Origin: Rhizobium sp. Root483D2
GTDB lineage: Bacteria > Pseudomonadota > Alphaproteobacteria > Rhizobiales > Rhizobiaceae
Direction of reading: 5' to 3'
Assembly: GCF_001426685.1 (NCBI RefSeq)
Contig: NZ_LMFB01000019.1
Location: 333,958 to 397,957 of the forward strand
Length of the DNA: 64,000 nt
The notes under the pieces were generated by a model. That model worked only from the letters and a program-made list of their open reading frames with translations. It was not told the DNA's origin and ran no database searches. Every line of letters begins with the position of its first letter. The first letter of the stretch is position 1. Positions 1 to 7,868 of the stretch are shown in pieces. The position numbers were made by a program, and so were the translations under genes.

Positions 1-439
1 CGGTGATGACGGCTATCTCTGCCTCCATGTCGATCCCATAGGCCTCGTCCGCCATCACGATCGGATCGCGGGGGGAAAGAAACGCGTCGGAGCCGCCCTG
101 ATACATCAAGGGCTCGGTCCAGAAGGAGGCGGGCATTTCGGCGTTGCGGGCCTTGCGCACCAGTTCGACGTGATTGACATAGGCCGAGCCATCCGCCCAC
201 TGATAGGCACGCGGCAGGGGAGAGGCGGCCTCGTGTTCATGGAAGCGCTGCGAAGGCTGTGCGCCGGTTTCCAGACCGTCCGCGACCTCGCCAAGGCGCG
301 GGCCGGCATGGGCCCAGTCGTCCAGCGCCGCCTGCAGCGTGCGGGCGATATGGCCGACTTCGGAACAACGGGTCAAATCCCGGGACACGACGACCAGGCG
401 GCCATCGCGGGTGGAGTCCTTGAGTGTGGCAAGCTTCAT
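1..439 (-). CDS. Fumarylacetoacetate hydrolase family protein (5' part only)
   Basis: The first 146 codons of a gene that runs off the left edge of the window. The N-terminal segment (MKLATLKDS..., then a YVNHVELVRKAR stretch and a YQGGSDAF stretch, ending at GIDMEAEIAVI) matches the FAH family, in which the ExE metal-binding pair lies in the DMEAEIA segment. In the homogentisate pathway this enzyme would split fumarylacetoacetate into fumarate and acetoacetate. It lies downstream of hmgA on the same strand, separated by about 190 bp that hold a palindromic repeat, which fits a shared transcript. The catalytic C-terminal part is not visible, so another FAH-superfamily activity cannot be excluded, but the position beside hmgA favours the catabolic role. 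Confidence 0.85.
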   Translation of the reverse strand, partial: MKLATLKDSTRDGRLVVVSRDLTRCSEVGHIARTLQAALDDWAHAGPRLGEVADGLETGAQPSQRFHEHEAASPLPRAYQWADGSAYVNHVELVRKARNAEMPASFWTEPLMYQGGSDAFLSPRDPIVMADEAYGIDMEAEIAVIT

Positions 440-499
440 GCTGGTTTCCGTTCTTTATCTATGCGCCGCCTTGTCCCTCAATATTAAATTGCGGCCTTG

Positions 500-612
500 C
501 CCCTCACCCTAGCCCTCTCCCCGCAGGCGGGGAGAGGGGACGATGGAGCTTGCCGCTTGTCCCTTCTCCCGGCCTGCGGGGAGAAGGTGCCCGACAGGGC
601 GGAAGAGGGGCC
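500..612. repeat. RIME/REP-like palindromic repeat between hmgA and the FAH gene
   Basis: Two adjacent hairpins. The first is a perfect 12-bp inverted repeat (CCCTCTCCCCGC at 513-524, partner at 527-538). The second is CCTTCTCCC at 562-570 with GGGAGAAGG ending at 587. The tail resembles the usual GTGCCCGACAGGGCGGAAGAGGGG form. This is the typical look of the dispersed intergenic mosaic elements of Rhizobiaceae. A related copy is found inside the pabC-like gene near 6200-6330. Confidence 0.75.
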
Positions 613-626
613 TTTGTCGTTGGGCT

Positions 627-1982
627 TCACCGGATCCCGGGCGTGCCGTCGAATTTCCGCTCCAGGCCGTCCCAGCATTCGAGATAGTCGTCCTGCAGCG
701 TTTCCAGTTCGGCGGCGTAGCGGGTGAGTTGCTGCGGGTAGCGGGTCTCGAACATGAAGGCCATGGTATGGTCGAGCTTCACGGGCTTCAGTTCGCTGTT
801 GGAAGCTTTCTCGAAGCCGGGTGCGTCTGGTCCGTGTGGCAGCATCATATTGTGCAGGCTCATGCCGCCGGGCACGAAGCCCTCTTCCTTGGCGTCATAT
901 TGGCCATGGATCAGGCCCATGAATTCGCTCATGATGTTGCGGTGGTACCAGGGCGGGCGGAACGTATGTTCGGCCACCAGCCAGCGCGGTGGGAAGATGA
1001 CGAAATCGACATTGGCGGTGCCGGCCTCCTCCGTCGGGGCCGTCAGCACCGTGAAGATCGACGGGTCGGGATGATCGAACAGGATGGCGCCGACCGGCGA
1101 AAACGTCCGCAGATCATATTTGAAGGGTGCGTAATTGCCGTGCCAGGCGATGACATCGAGCGGCGAATGGCCGATCTCGGTAACGTAGAACTTCCCGCAC
1201 CATTTCACATGCACCCGGCAGGGCGTTTCCTTGTCCTCGTAGGCGGCCACCGGTGTCTTGAAATCGCGCGGATTGGCAAGGCAGTTGGCGCCGATCGGGC
1301 CGCGATCCGGCAGGGTGAATTTGGCGCCGTAATTCTCGCAGATATATCCCCGCCAGACTGAGCCTTCGCCAAGCCGCGAGACCTTGAACATCATGCCGCG
1401 CGGGACGAGGCAGATCTCCGACGGTTCGACATCCATGATCCCCATTTCGGTGAAGACGCGGATGGCGCCGAGTTGCGGTACGATCAAAAGTTCGCCATCG
1501 GCGTCGAAGAAATAGTCGTCGATCATGTCATCGTTGAAGATATAGGCATGGGCGGCCATGCCGACCTGGGTCATGACGTCGCCGGCGGCAGTCATGGTGC
1601 GGATGCCGGAAAGGAAATTGAGCGTTTCCGCCGGTTCCGGGATCGGGCTCCAGCGCAATTGTCCAAGCGGCAGGGAGTGATCGTCGAGACAGGGCGCCGA
1701 TTTCCAGAAAGGGTAGCTGGCATTGGAGAAACGGCGCGTGTGGCGCACGCTCGGGCGGATGCGGTAGAGCCAGGAGCGTTCATTGGTGCCGCGCGGTGCG
1801 GTGAAGGGGGAACCGGAAAGCTGTTCGGCATACAGGCCGTAATTGCATTTCTGCGGGCTGTTCTGGCCTTGGGGCAGGGCGCCGGGAAGAGATTCCGTTT
1901 CGAAGTCATTGCCGAAGCCGGGCATATATTGCGGGCTGTTGACCTGCGCATCGGCCGCCGCCGTCCGGGTTTTTTCCAGCAT
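627..1982 (-). CDS. hmgA: Homogentisate 1,2-dioxygenase
   Basis: A non-haem iron dioxygenase that opens the aromatic ring of homogentisate to give maleylacetoacetate, the central step of tyrosine and phenylalanine breakdown in the cytoplasm. At 451 aa it has the usual family length. The C-terminal half holds the iron ligands expected for the family: [12 protein letters not shown] supplies the His and Glu, and [12 protein letters not shown] a further His. The start at 1982 is chosen because an AAGGAGG ribosome site lies just upstream and the protein then begins [11 protein letters not shown] before the conserved [12 protein letters not shown] segment; longer versions would run into the regulatory gap. 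It is divergent from a MarR gene, with candidate operators between them. Confidence 0.96.
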   Translation of the reverse strand: MLEKTRTAAADAQVNSPQYMPGFGNDFETESLPGALPQGQNSPQKCNYGLYAEQLSGSPFTAPRGTNERSWLYRIRPSVRHTRRFSNASYPFWKSAPCLDDHSLPLGQLRWSPIPEPAETLNFLSGIRTMTAAGDVMTQVGMAAHAYIFNDDMIDDYFFDADGELLIVPQLGAIRVFTEMGIMDVEPSEICLVPRGMMFKVSRLGEGSVWRGYICENYGAKFTLPDRGPIGANCLANPRDFKTPVAAYEDKETPCRVHVKWCGKFYVTEIGHSPLDVIAWHGNYAPFKYDLRTFSPVGAILFDHPDPSIFTVLTAPTEEAGTANVDFVIFPPRWLVAEHTFRPPWYHRNIMSEFMGLIHGQYDAKEEGFVPGGMSLHNMMLPHGPDAPGFEKASNSELKPVKLDHTMAFMFETRYPQQLTRYAAELETLQDDYLECWDGLERKFDGTPGIR

Positions 1983-2007
1983 CGCTTGATCCTCCTTCGT
2001 GGATATG

Positions 2008-2036
2008 GTTACAAACGTAACTGTCAATTTTGTAAC
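2008..2036. promoter_or_regulatory. Candidate MarR operator between hmgA and the MarR gene
   Basis: The 67-bp divergent gap contains GTTACAAA (2008-2015) and its exact reverse complement TTTGTAAC (2029-2036), with a further GTAAC at 2017-2021 that forms a small palindrome with the first GTTAC. Three related half-sites between a catabolic gene and a divergent MarR regulator suggest an operator. This is inferred from position and symmetry only. Confidence 0.5.
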
Positions 2037-2049
2037 TATCAAGGAAGCC

Positions 2050-2535
2050 ATGAAGGAACCGATGAACCCCGAGAATGTCATCGCCGATTTCGATCTCGAG
2101 CAGTTCCTGCCGTTCCGCCTCAATCGTGCGGCGGAGTTCGTCGCTTTGCGCTTTGCTGCGGCTTACAAGGCCGAATACGGGCTGACGCGGCCCGAATGGC
2201 GCACATTGGCAGCGTTGGGGGCGGCACTTGGAAGCTCCGGCCGGATGACGGCGACGGAGGTGGGGGCCCATTCCACCATGCACAAGACGAAGGTCAGCCG
2301 CGCCGTGTTTGCGCTGGAGGATCGCCGCTGGCTGAAGCGGACGCGGGACGAGGACGATCGCCGTGCCGAGCATCTGGAACTGACGCCCGCCGGCATCAGG
2401 GCCTACCGGGACCTGACGCGGCTGGCGCGTGATTATTCGGCCGAACTCTCACACCTGTTGGGCCAGGATGGTTTGCAGGCCCTGTCCTCCGGGGTCACCG
2501 CCGTTGAAAAAGCCATGCCGAAGAGACCGCGTTAG
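2050..2535 (+). CDS. MarR family transcriptional regulator, probable homogentisate regulator
   Basis: A 161-aa winged-helix regulator. The central region (about residues 35-110) carries the MarR pattern: [14 protein letters not shown], then a recognition-helix segment [21 protein letters not shown], and the wing [17 protein letters not shown]. MarR proteins bind palindromic DNA as dimers and are usually released by aromatic ligands. It is divergent from hmgA and probably controls that gene and itself through the GTTAC half-sites in the gap. Two starts, 2050 and 2062, both have an AAGGAA site upstream; the longer is given. Its stop codon overlaps the stop of the convergent Lrp gene. Confidence 0.88.
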   Translation: MKEPMNPENVIADFDLEQFLPFRLNRAAEFVALRFAAAYKAEYGLTRPEWRTLAALGAALGSSGRMTATEVGAHSTMHKTKVSRAVFALEDRRWLKRTRDEDDRRAEHLELTPAGIRAYRDLTRLARDYSAELSHLLGQDGLQALSSGVTAVEKAMPKRPR

Positions 2536-3011
2536 GATTTTGCGCGCTGGCGCACTGGAAGCCCCTCGAAATCCTTCAACGTTGCCAGCACGATCGACGT
2601 TTTCACATGCTGCACGCTGTCATGCGGCAACAGCACGTCGTTGACGAAATGGGCAAGGCCGGCAAGATCGGGTGTCACGACCTTGAGGTGATAATCCATC
2701 TCGCCGGTCAGCGCGTAACATTCCAGCACCTCCGGCAGATCGGCGATCAGGGCTGCAAAACGCTTGGCATTGTCGCGGTTATGGGTGGCCAGCGTCACGG
2801 CAATGACGATCAGAAGGTCCAGCCCCAGCCGGCCGCGGTCCAGCATGGCCCGGTAGGTCTGGATGAACCCTTCGGTCTCTAGCCGCGCCCGCCGCCGCGA
2901 GCATTGCGAGGGCGATAAGGCAATCCTTTCGGAGAGTTCGTTGTTGGTCAGCCGGCCATCACTCTGCAATTGCGAAAGGATCTTCAGGTCATATCCGTCG
3001 AGCTGTTCCAT
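2532..3011 (-). CDS. Lrp/AsnC family transcriptional regulator
   Basis: A 159-aa regulator with an N-terminal AsnC-type helix-turn-helix (LDGYDLKILSQLQSDGRLTNNELSERIALSPSQ..., residues about 4-60) and a C-terminal RAM ligand-binding domain (about 65-150, including the YALTGEMDYHLKVV segment). Members sense amino acids or related acids and bind DNA as octamers. It is divergent from hppD, so it most likely controls 4-hydroxyphenylpyruvate dioxygenase in response to an aromatic amino acid or its keto acid. The start at 3011 begins MEQLDGYDLK, the normal family start; the upstream extension is not conserved-looking. Confidence 0.9.
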   Translation of the reverse strand: MEQLDGYDLKILSQLQSDGRLTNNELSERIALSPSQCSRRRARLETEGFIQTYRAMLDRGRLGLDLLIVIAVTLATHNRDNAKRFAALIADLPEVLECYALTGEMDYHLKVVTPDLAGLAHFVNDVLLPHDSVQHVKTSIVLATLKDFEGLPVRQRAKS

Positions 3012-3013
3012 CT

Positions 3014-3080
3014 GTGCGCAAATCCTCAATATTTCGCATGAACCATGCATAGATTTCGCCTGACTGCGCAAGAATGCAAG
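3014..3080. promoter_or_regulatory. Candidate Lrp-type sites upstream of hppD
   Basis: The gap between the Lrp gene and hppD contains a direct repeat, ATTTCGCATGA (3031-3041) and ATTTCGCCTGA (3053-3063), spaced 22 bp apart, which is close to two helical turns. Related inverted pieces (TGCGCAAAT near 3015, TGCGCAAGAAT near 3064) flank them. Phased degenerate half-sites of this kind suit the wrapped binding of Lrp-type octamers. The function is inferred. Confidence 0.4.
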
Positions 3081-3139
3081 CACAATGCACGGAATCTCCG
3101 TCATCATGGCCCAAATTCTGACGTTCAGAGGAGAGAACG

Positions 3140-4255
3140 ATGGGCCCCTTCCCGCATGACACGCCGCCGACCGGCATTACTGTTGACAACCCGGCCGGTA
3201 CCGATGGTTTCGAGTTTGTCGAATTCGCCCATCCGGAGCCCGAAAAGCTGCGCGAGCTTTTCACCCGCATGGGCTATTCCTGCGTTGCCAAGCATCGCAG
3301 CAAGGATATCAGCGTGTGGCGCCAGGGCGATATCAACTACATCTTGAATGCCGAGCCCGGCAGCCATGCCATGCGCTTCGTGGAGGATCACGGTCCCTGC
3401 GCGCCATCCATGGCCTGGCGTGTTTCGGATGCGAAACATGCGTTCGATCATGCCGTTTCCAAAGGTGCCATGCCCTATACCGGCAAGGACAAGGCGCTCG
3501 ACGTTCCCGCTATCGTCGGCATTGGCGGTTCGCTGCTCTATTTCATCGACACCTATGGCAGCGAGGGTTCGCCCTATGAGGCGGAATTCGAGTGGCTGGG
3601 CGCGCGCGATCCGAAGCCTGAGGGCGTCGGCTTTTATTATCTCGATCACCTCACCCATAATGTCTATCGCGGCAACATGGATACGTGGTGGGATTTCTAC
3701 CGCGAACTGTTCGGCTTCAAGCAGATCCATTTCTTCAATATCGACGGGCGCATCACGGGCCTCACAAGCCGGGCGATCACGTCCGCCTGCGGCAAGATCC
3801 GCATCCCGCTGAACGAGTCCAAGGACGATACGAGCCAGATCGAGGAATACCTGCGCAAATACAAGGGCGAAGGCATCCAGCATATCGCCGTTGGTACTGA
3901 TGGCATATACGAGGCGACCGACAGGCTGGCTGCCAATGACCTGAAGTTCATGCCTGGACCGCCGGAAACCTATTACGACCTGTCGCATGACCGGGTAAAT
4001 GGGCATGACGAGCCGATCGAGAAGATGAAGAAGCACGGTATCCTGATCGACGGCGAGGGCGTGGTGGATGGCGGCATGACCCGCATCCTGCTGCAAATCT
4101 TCTCAAAGACGGTGATCGGGCCGATCTTCTTCGAATTCATCCAGCGAAAGGGTGACGAAGGTTTTGGCGAAGGCAATTTTCGCGCTCTGTTCGAATCGAT
4201 CGAGGCCGACCAAATCCGCCGCGGCGTTTTGAAACCGGCCGCCGCAGCCGAGTAA
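3140..4255 (+). CDS. hppD: 4-hydroxyphenylpyruvate dioxygenase
   Basis: Converts 4-hydroxyphenylpyruvate to homogentisate with a non-haem iron, feeding HmgA. At 371 aa it is typical of the family, with two vicinal-oxygen-chelate halves. The iron triad of the catalytic C-terminal half is visible: His in DHLTHNVYRG (about residue 170), His in GIQHIAVGT (about 247) and Glu in FFEFIQRKG (about 330). GAGGAG lies just before the ATG. The gene is monocistronic, divergent from an Lrp-type regulator, and followed by a clear hairpin terminator. Together with hmgA and the FAH gene it covers most of the homogentisate route; a maleylacetoacetate isomerase is not in the window. Confidence 0.97.
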   Translation: MGPFPHDTPPTGITVDNPAGTDGFEFVEFAHPEPEKLRELFTRMGYSCVAKHRSKDISVWRQGDINYILNAEPGSHAMRFVEDHGPCAPSMAWRVSDAKHAFDHAVSKGAMPYTGKDKALDVPAIVGIGGSLLYFIDTYGSEGSPYEAEFEWLGARDPKPEGVGFYYLDHLTHNVYRGNMDTWWDFYRELFGFKQIHFFNIDGRITGLTSRAITSACGKIRIPLNESKDDTSQIEEYLRKYKGEGIQHIAVGTDGIYEATDRLAANDLKFMPGPPETYYDLSHDRVNGHDEPIEKMKKHGILIDGEGVVDGGMTRILLQIFSKTVIGPIFFEFIQRKGDEGFGEGNFRALFESIEADQIRRGVLKPAAAAE

Positions 4256-4286
4256 TCCCCGGCGTCAATCGCCATCTCTGTAGAAG

Positions 4287-4316
4287 CCCCGCCAGATGCA
4301 AACCGGCGGGGTTTTT
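4287..4316 (+). terminator. Rho-independent terminator of hppD
   Basis: A 7-bp GC stem (CCCCGCC at 4287-4293, GGCGGGG at 4305-4311) is followed at once by five T residues, 32 bp after the hppD stop codon. Confidence 0.85.
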
Positions 4317-4522
4317 GATGTTTGCGGGCCGGTTTTTCGCGTGGCCTGACACCCCGTCCGCCGTCATATTATTCTGATCTTTATGTTCCATTTTGAGACG
4401 CGGGCATATATTTCATTGAGCATAACAATCTCCGGCTGCGGGGAATTCGCACAATCGGCATTATTCTGGCGTGCTGACCGCTATGGCTGGTATCATGAAT
4501 GCGGTGATACGGAATCAATGCG

Positions 4523-5431
4523 ATGGATGACTTACAGGCGAGACTGGCGTCCTTGCGGGATGAGACTGCGGTTTTCATCGCGCTTTACGATCAGCGGGAT
4601 CGCCTGCGCTACGCCAACCGGGCTTTTCGCGCGGCTTTCGCGCTCGATGAGGCGGAGACGCCGCTCTGGGCGGATTTGATGCGGCGCAATCATGCGCTTG
4701 GCCGGGGCACCGTCATTAGCGTGCCGGATTTCGAAGCCTGGGTCGTCTCGGCGCAGTCGCGGCGCGGCAAGATGCCGTTCCGCGCATTCGAGACCGATCT
4801 GGTCGATGGCCGGTGGCTCTGGATGACCGAAAGCGTCGATCGCAGCGGCTGGATGCTGTGCATCGCCAATGACATCACCCATCTGCGCGCCGACGAAAGG
4901 ACATTACGGCAGGATCGCGATTTTGCTTTGAAGGCATCGCAAACCGACGAACTCACCGGCATCTCCAACCGCCGTTACATGATGGCGCAGCTGGAGGCGA
5001 TGATCCGCAGCCAGCCGGCGGGCGGACCCGTCAGTGGCTGCATTTCCATTCTCGATATCGACTTTTTCAAGGGCATCAACGATCTCTATGGCCACCAGAC
5101 CGGCGACGAGATCCTGCTCGACTTTGCCCGCCGGGTCCATCCGGTCGTGCGGCGCCATGATTGTTTCGGCCGCATCGGCGGCGAGGAGTTCATGCTGATC
5201 TTTCCGCAGACAACGCTTGCCGAGGGGGAGTGGATCATCGACCAGGTGCTGGAGACGGTGCGCACGGCGCGTCCGCTTTTGTCGGCCCCGCTGTTTTCCT
5301 ATACCTGCTCGGCCGGCATTGCCGCCCTGCGGCCGGGCGAGACTGCAAAGGAAATCTATTCGCGCGCCGATGCCGCCCTTTACGATGCCAAGCATTCCGG
5401 CCGCGACCGCATGGCGGTTGGCGCCCGCTGA
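4523..5431 (+). CDS. PAS-GGDEF diguanylate cyclase
   Basis: A 302-aa cytoplasmic signalling enzyme predicted to make cyclic di-GMP from two GTP. Residues 10-125 look like a PAS sensor domain (FIALYDQRDRLRYANRAF start, WLWMTESV near the end). A GGDEF domain follows from about residue 140. The active-site loop is an intact GGEEF, and the RxxD product-inhibition site is present as RRHD five residues before it, so both catalysis and feedback control should work. No membrane segment is seen. It stands alone between the hppD terminator and the convergent yciI gene, so what its PAS domain senses is unknown. Confidence 0.92.
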   Translation: MDDLQARLASLRDETAVFIALYDQRDRLRYANRAFRAAFALDEAETPLWADLMRRNHALGRGTVISVPDFEAWVVSAQSRRGKMPFRAFETDLVDGRWLWMTESVDRSGWMLCIANDITHLRADERTLRQDRDFALKASQTDELTGISNRRYMMAQLEAMIRSQPAGGPVSGCISILDIDFFKGINDLYGHQTGDEILLDFARRVHPVVRRHDCFGRIGGEEFMLIFPQTTLAEGEWIIDQVLETVRTARPLLSAPLFSYTCSAGIAALRPGETAKEIYSRADAALYDAKHSGRDRMAVGAR

Positions 5432-5434
5432 TCT

Positions 5435-5719
5435 CTACTCTGCCAGTCCTTCAAGGCCGTCAGCCGTCCGGGTCACTGTGACCTCGGTGATCTCGGTATC
5501 TGCGACGCCATGGATGGTAAACGGGTCCGCCGCCACGATCGCCTCGATGTCGGCCCGTGTGCCGCGTGCGAAAATCACCCCGCCGGTGCGCGGGTTCTTG
5601 CGTCCGGATGCGAGGAAAATGCCTCTGTCATAGCCGTCTTTCACCCAGTCCATATGGGGTTCGATATGGCGGTCGACTTCGGACAGCCGGGCCGTATAGG
5701 TCAGTGACAGGATGAACAT
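5435..5719 (-). CDS. YciI family protein
   Basis: A 94-aa ferredoxin-like-fold protein starting MFILSLTYTA, with a His in the HIEPHMDWVKD segment and the IFARGTRADIEAIVAADPF region that marks the YciI/YCII family. The biochemical role of most members is not known; some act on small aromatic or chlorinated compounds. It is the last gene of a tight pabB-pabC-yciI unit, separated from the pabC-like gene by 2 bp, so the three are surely cotranscribed. Nothing in the sequence ties it directly to folate synthesis. Confidence 0.85.
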   Translation of the reverse strand: MFILSLTYTARLSEVDRHIEPHMDWVKDGYDRGIFLASGRKNPRTGGVIFARGTRADIEAIVAADPFTIHGVADTEITEVTVTRTADGLEGLAE

Positions 5720-5721
5720 GA

Positions 5722-6507
5722 TCAGTCCTTCATCAGGTGTTTGGCGCGGATCAGACCGCGCAGCGAATTGCCCATATAGAGTGTGCCGGTCTTCAGATCG
5801 GCCAGGGTCAGGCGCTGGACGCGGGCGCGCCGGGCGCAGATCAGCTCTGTGCGCAGCACGCCCGCCAAAAGACCGCAGGCGACCGGCGGCGTTTTGAGCA
5901 TCCCCGAGCCGTCCTCGAGAAAGATCGAGGTGATCGTGCCCTCGCAGGGTTCGCCCTTCTCATTGAGCAACAGCACCTCATCGGCATCGGAGGCCGGATA
6001 TTCGGCGCGCGCCGCCTCGTAAATTTCGCGACTTGTGGTCTTGTGGCGCAAAAGCCTGTTGTTGGAATCGAGCCGGGCTGCGGCGATTGCGACGCGCCAG
6101 ATTGTATCGGGCGGCAGTGGCGCGAACGGCGCGGTGGTGATGGCGATTTCGCCGGCGGGGCTGAGGGTCAGGCGGACGCGAAGGGGCCCCGGCCGCTGCT
6201 CTTCCTCCTCCCCTGTGGGGAGAAGGTGGCCCGAAGGGCCGGATGCGGGGGAGCGGCTGGCGCTGAATGTGCCGGACGGCCCCCTCATCGCCTCGCTTTG
6301 CTCGGCACTTCTCCCCGCTGGGGAGAAGAGGGAGCGCGCGGTAGGCGTCTCCCCCAGCACCTCTGCCAGCTTTTCCGCTGCCCGATCCGCGCCTATAAAC
6401 CCCAGCCGTCCCGCCGAACGTGTCAACCGGGCCAGATGCAGCCGCAGGCGGATGATGCCGGTTTCAGGCTCCCATCGCATCGTTTCGATCAGCGAAAAAT
6501 CGCTCAT
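5722..6507 (-). CDS. Class IV aminotransferase-like protein, probable aminodeoxychorismate lyase, carrying an in-frame repeat
   Basis: A 261-aa protein of the PLP-dependent class IV fold (BCAT/PabC). The lysine that would hold PLP is in LRHKTTSREIY, and the cofactor-phosphate region is NEKGEPCEGTITSIFLE. Its start overlaps the pabB stop as ATGA, so it very probably releases p-aminobenzoate and pyruvate from aminodeoxychorismate for folate synthesis. An unusual feature is a Pro/Ser/Gly-rich stretch of roughly 55 residues from about residue 55 (coded near 6190-6345) that comes from a palindromic repeat and separates the GETP segment from LRVRLTLS. The reading frame stays open through it. Whether the enzyme still works is not certain. 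Confidence 0.85.
   Translation of the reverse strand: MSDFSLIETMRWEPETGIIRLRLHLARLTRSAGRLGFIGADRAAEKLAEVLGETPTARSLFSPAGRSAEQSEAMRGPSGTFSASRSPASGPSGHLLPTGEEEEQRPGPLRVRLTLSPAGEIAITTAPFAPLPPDTIWRVAIAAARLDSNNRLLRHKTTSREIYEAARAEYPASDADEVLLLNEKGEPCEGTITSIFLEDGSGMLKTPPVACGLLAGVLRTELICARRARVQRLTLADLKTGTLYMGNSLRGLIRAKHLMKD
6190..6345. repeat. RIME-like palindromic repeat inside a coding sequence
   Basis: Two facing modules, one with TCCTCCCCTGTGGGGAGAAG near 6206-6225 followed by GGTGGCCCGAAGGGCCGGATG, the other with CTTCTCCCCGCTGGGGAGAAG at 6308-6328 preceded by the inverted CCCCTCATCGCC piece. Together they form a long imperfect inverted repeat of the same class as the copy at 500-612. It lies wholly within the pabC-like reading frame and keeps it open. 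Confidence 0.75.
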
Positions 6508-7661
6508 CGGTCGATCCAGGTATCGCCGACGGCGAAGCGGGCTTTGAGCAGGCATTCCTCATATTCGGCTTCGGCGGTGGAATCAAAGACGATGCCGCCG
6601 CCGACATTGAAAATGGCTTCGCCTTCCGGAAAGAGTGACAGCGTGCGGATGGCGACGTTGAAGCGCATTGTCCCGTCAGGCGCGATGAAGCCGATCGAGC
6701 CGCAATAGGCATCGCGCGGCCCGTCTTCGAGATCATGGAGAATGTCCATCGCCCGCATTTTGGGCGCGCCGGTGACGGAACCGCAGGGGAAAAGCGCCTC
6801 GAAAATCTGGGTGATGCCGATATCGGGCAGCAATTTTGCCCGGACATGGCTGACCATCTGGTGCACGGTCGGATAGGTTTCGATATCGAAGAGTTTGGAC
6901 ACATCGAGCGTGCCAACCTCCGTGATGCGGGAAATGTCGTTGCGCAGGAGATCGACGATCATCCGGTTTTCGGCCTGGGATTTCGGATCCTCCCGCATTT
7001 CGCGGATCAGGTCCTGGTCTTCCGCAGGCGTTGCGCCGCGCCGGGCCGTGCCTTTCATCGGGTGCGTCTCGATCCAGCCGTCCTGATCCACCCGGAAGAA
7101 CAGTTCGGGCGAGCGCGACAGAAGGGTGGGGCCACCCAGCGAAACCAGCGCGCCATATTTGACCGGCTGCCGCTCGATCAACGACCAGAAGGCAGCCAGC
7201 GGATCGCCGTTCCAGCGGGCGTTGACCTGCATGGTCAGGTTCGCCTGGTAACAATCGCCCTGCCGCAGATGCTGGTGCAGCCGGTCGAAACGCTGCTTAT
7301 AGGTCTCAAAATTCCAGCTTGCGCGGGGCTCGGTGATAAAAGGCTCGTTCTCAATGCGGCGCTGGGGCTCTGCCAGTGCATGGCCGTCGGCCGGGCCATC
7401 GAACACGCCGAACGCCATCAGCGGCGTGCGACGGTTTTCCTGCGCGAAGGGGGTAAGCTTTTCTTCAAAGAGGTGACCCGCTTCATAGCTCATGAAACCG
7501 GCCAGCCATTTGCCTTGCCCGTGGGCGGCTTCCATATCCTTCAGGCCGGCCCAGAACTGCGCCTTCGTGTGGGCGGTGATGACGCGCAGCGGCTCGGCAA
7601 AGACGGTCGTCCTGTCTTCGCTGTCGTCCCGGAACAGGACATAGGGGCCGGTGTCGGTCAT
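6504..7661 (-). CDS. pabB: Aminodeoxychorismate synthase component I
   Basis: A 385-aa chorismate-utilising enzyme that aminates chorismate to 4-amino-4-deoxychorismate, the first step to p-aminobenzoate. The conserved C-terminal domain shows the nucleophile region HPMKGTARRG, then SQAENRMIVDLLRNDI, the FPCGSVTGAPKMRAMDIL signature, and the YCGSIGF motif. The start at 7661 (MTDTGPYVLF) is preferred; a longer reading upstream translates a dispersed repeat (VILGLDPRIHA) and is unlikely to be part of the protein. A glutamine amidotransferase partner (PabA/TrpG type) is not in the window. The downstream pabC-like gene overlaps by 4 bp. Confidence 0.93.
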   Translation of the reverse strand: MTDTGPYVLFRDDSEDRTTVFAEPLRVITAHTKAQFWAGLKDMEAAHGQGKWLAGFMSYEAGHLFEEKLTPFAQENRRTPLMAFGVFDGPADGHALAEPQRRIENEPFITEPRASWNFETYKQRFDRLHQHLRQGDCYQANLTMQVNARWNGDPLAAFWSLIERQPVKYGALVSLGGPTLLSRSPELFFRVDQDGWIETHPMKGTARRGATPAEDQDLIREMREDPKSQAENRMIVDLLRNDISRITEVGTLDVSKLFDIETYPTVHQMVSHVRAKLLPDIGITQIFEALFPCGSVTGAPKMRAMDILHDLEDGPRDAYCGSIGFIAPDGTMRFNVAIRTLSLFPEGEAIFNVGGGIVFDSTAEAEYEECLLKARFAVGDTWIDR

Positions 7662-7682
7662 GCGGCTCACGCTTGTGTCCGC

Positions 7683-7835
7683 GTGGATCCTCGGATCGAG
7701 CCCGAGGATGACAGAGAACGGGGGTGACGGCGGACATGGGTTTGCCGGCCGCAGAGTGGAAGTAACTTTGCAGCCAGCCGAGCCCACGGATCGCCAACCC
7801 CGGGCTTGACCCGGGAATCCATACGGGCATCCGCA
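7683..7835. repeat. Two dispersed palindromic repeats between pabB and pepF
   Basis: Two short palindromes of the type often scattered in alphaproteobacterial genomes lie in the 207-bp gap: one centred on CCTCGGATCGAGCCCGAGG near 7688-7706 and followed by ATGACAGAGAACGG, the other CCCGGGCTTGACCCGGG near 7798-7815 followed by AATCC. They are in opposite orientation. No gene is seen in the gap. Confidence 0.7.
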
Positions 7836-7868
7836 AAGCTCGCTGTCATCGTCCGTTCCTGCTCAAGT

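Noticed and set aside
543-1361. A 272-codon open frame opposite hmgA
   Set aside because: It includes a palindromic repeat and lies opposite the well-conserved dioxygenase.
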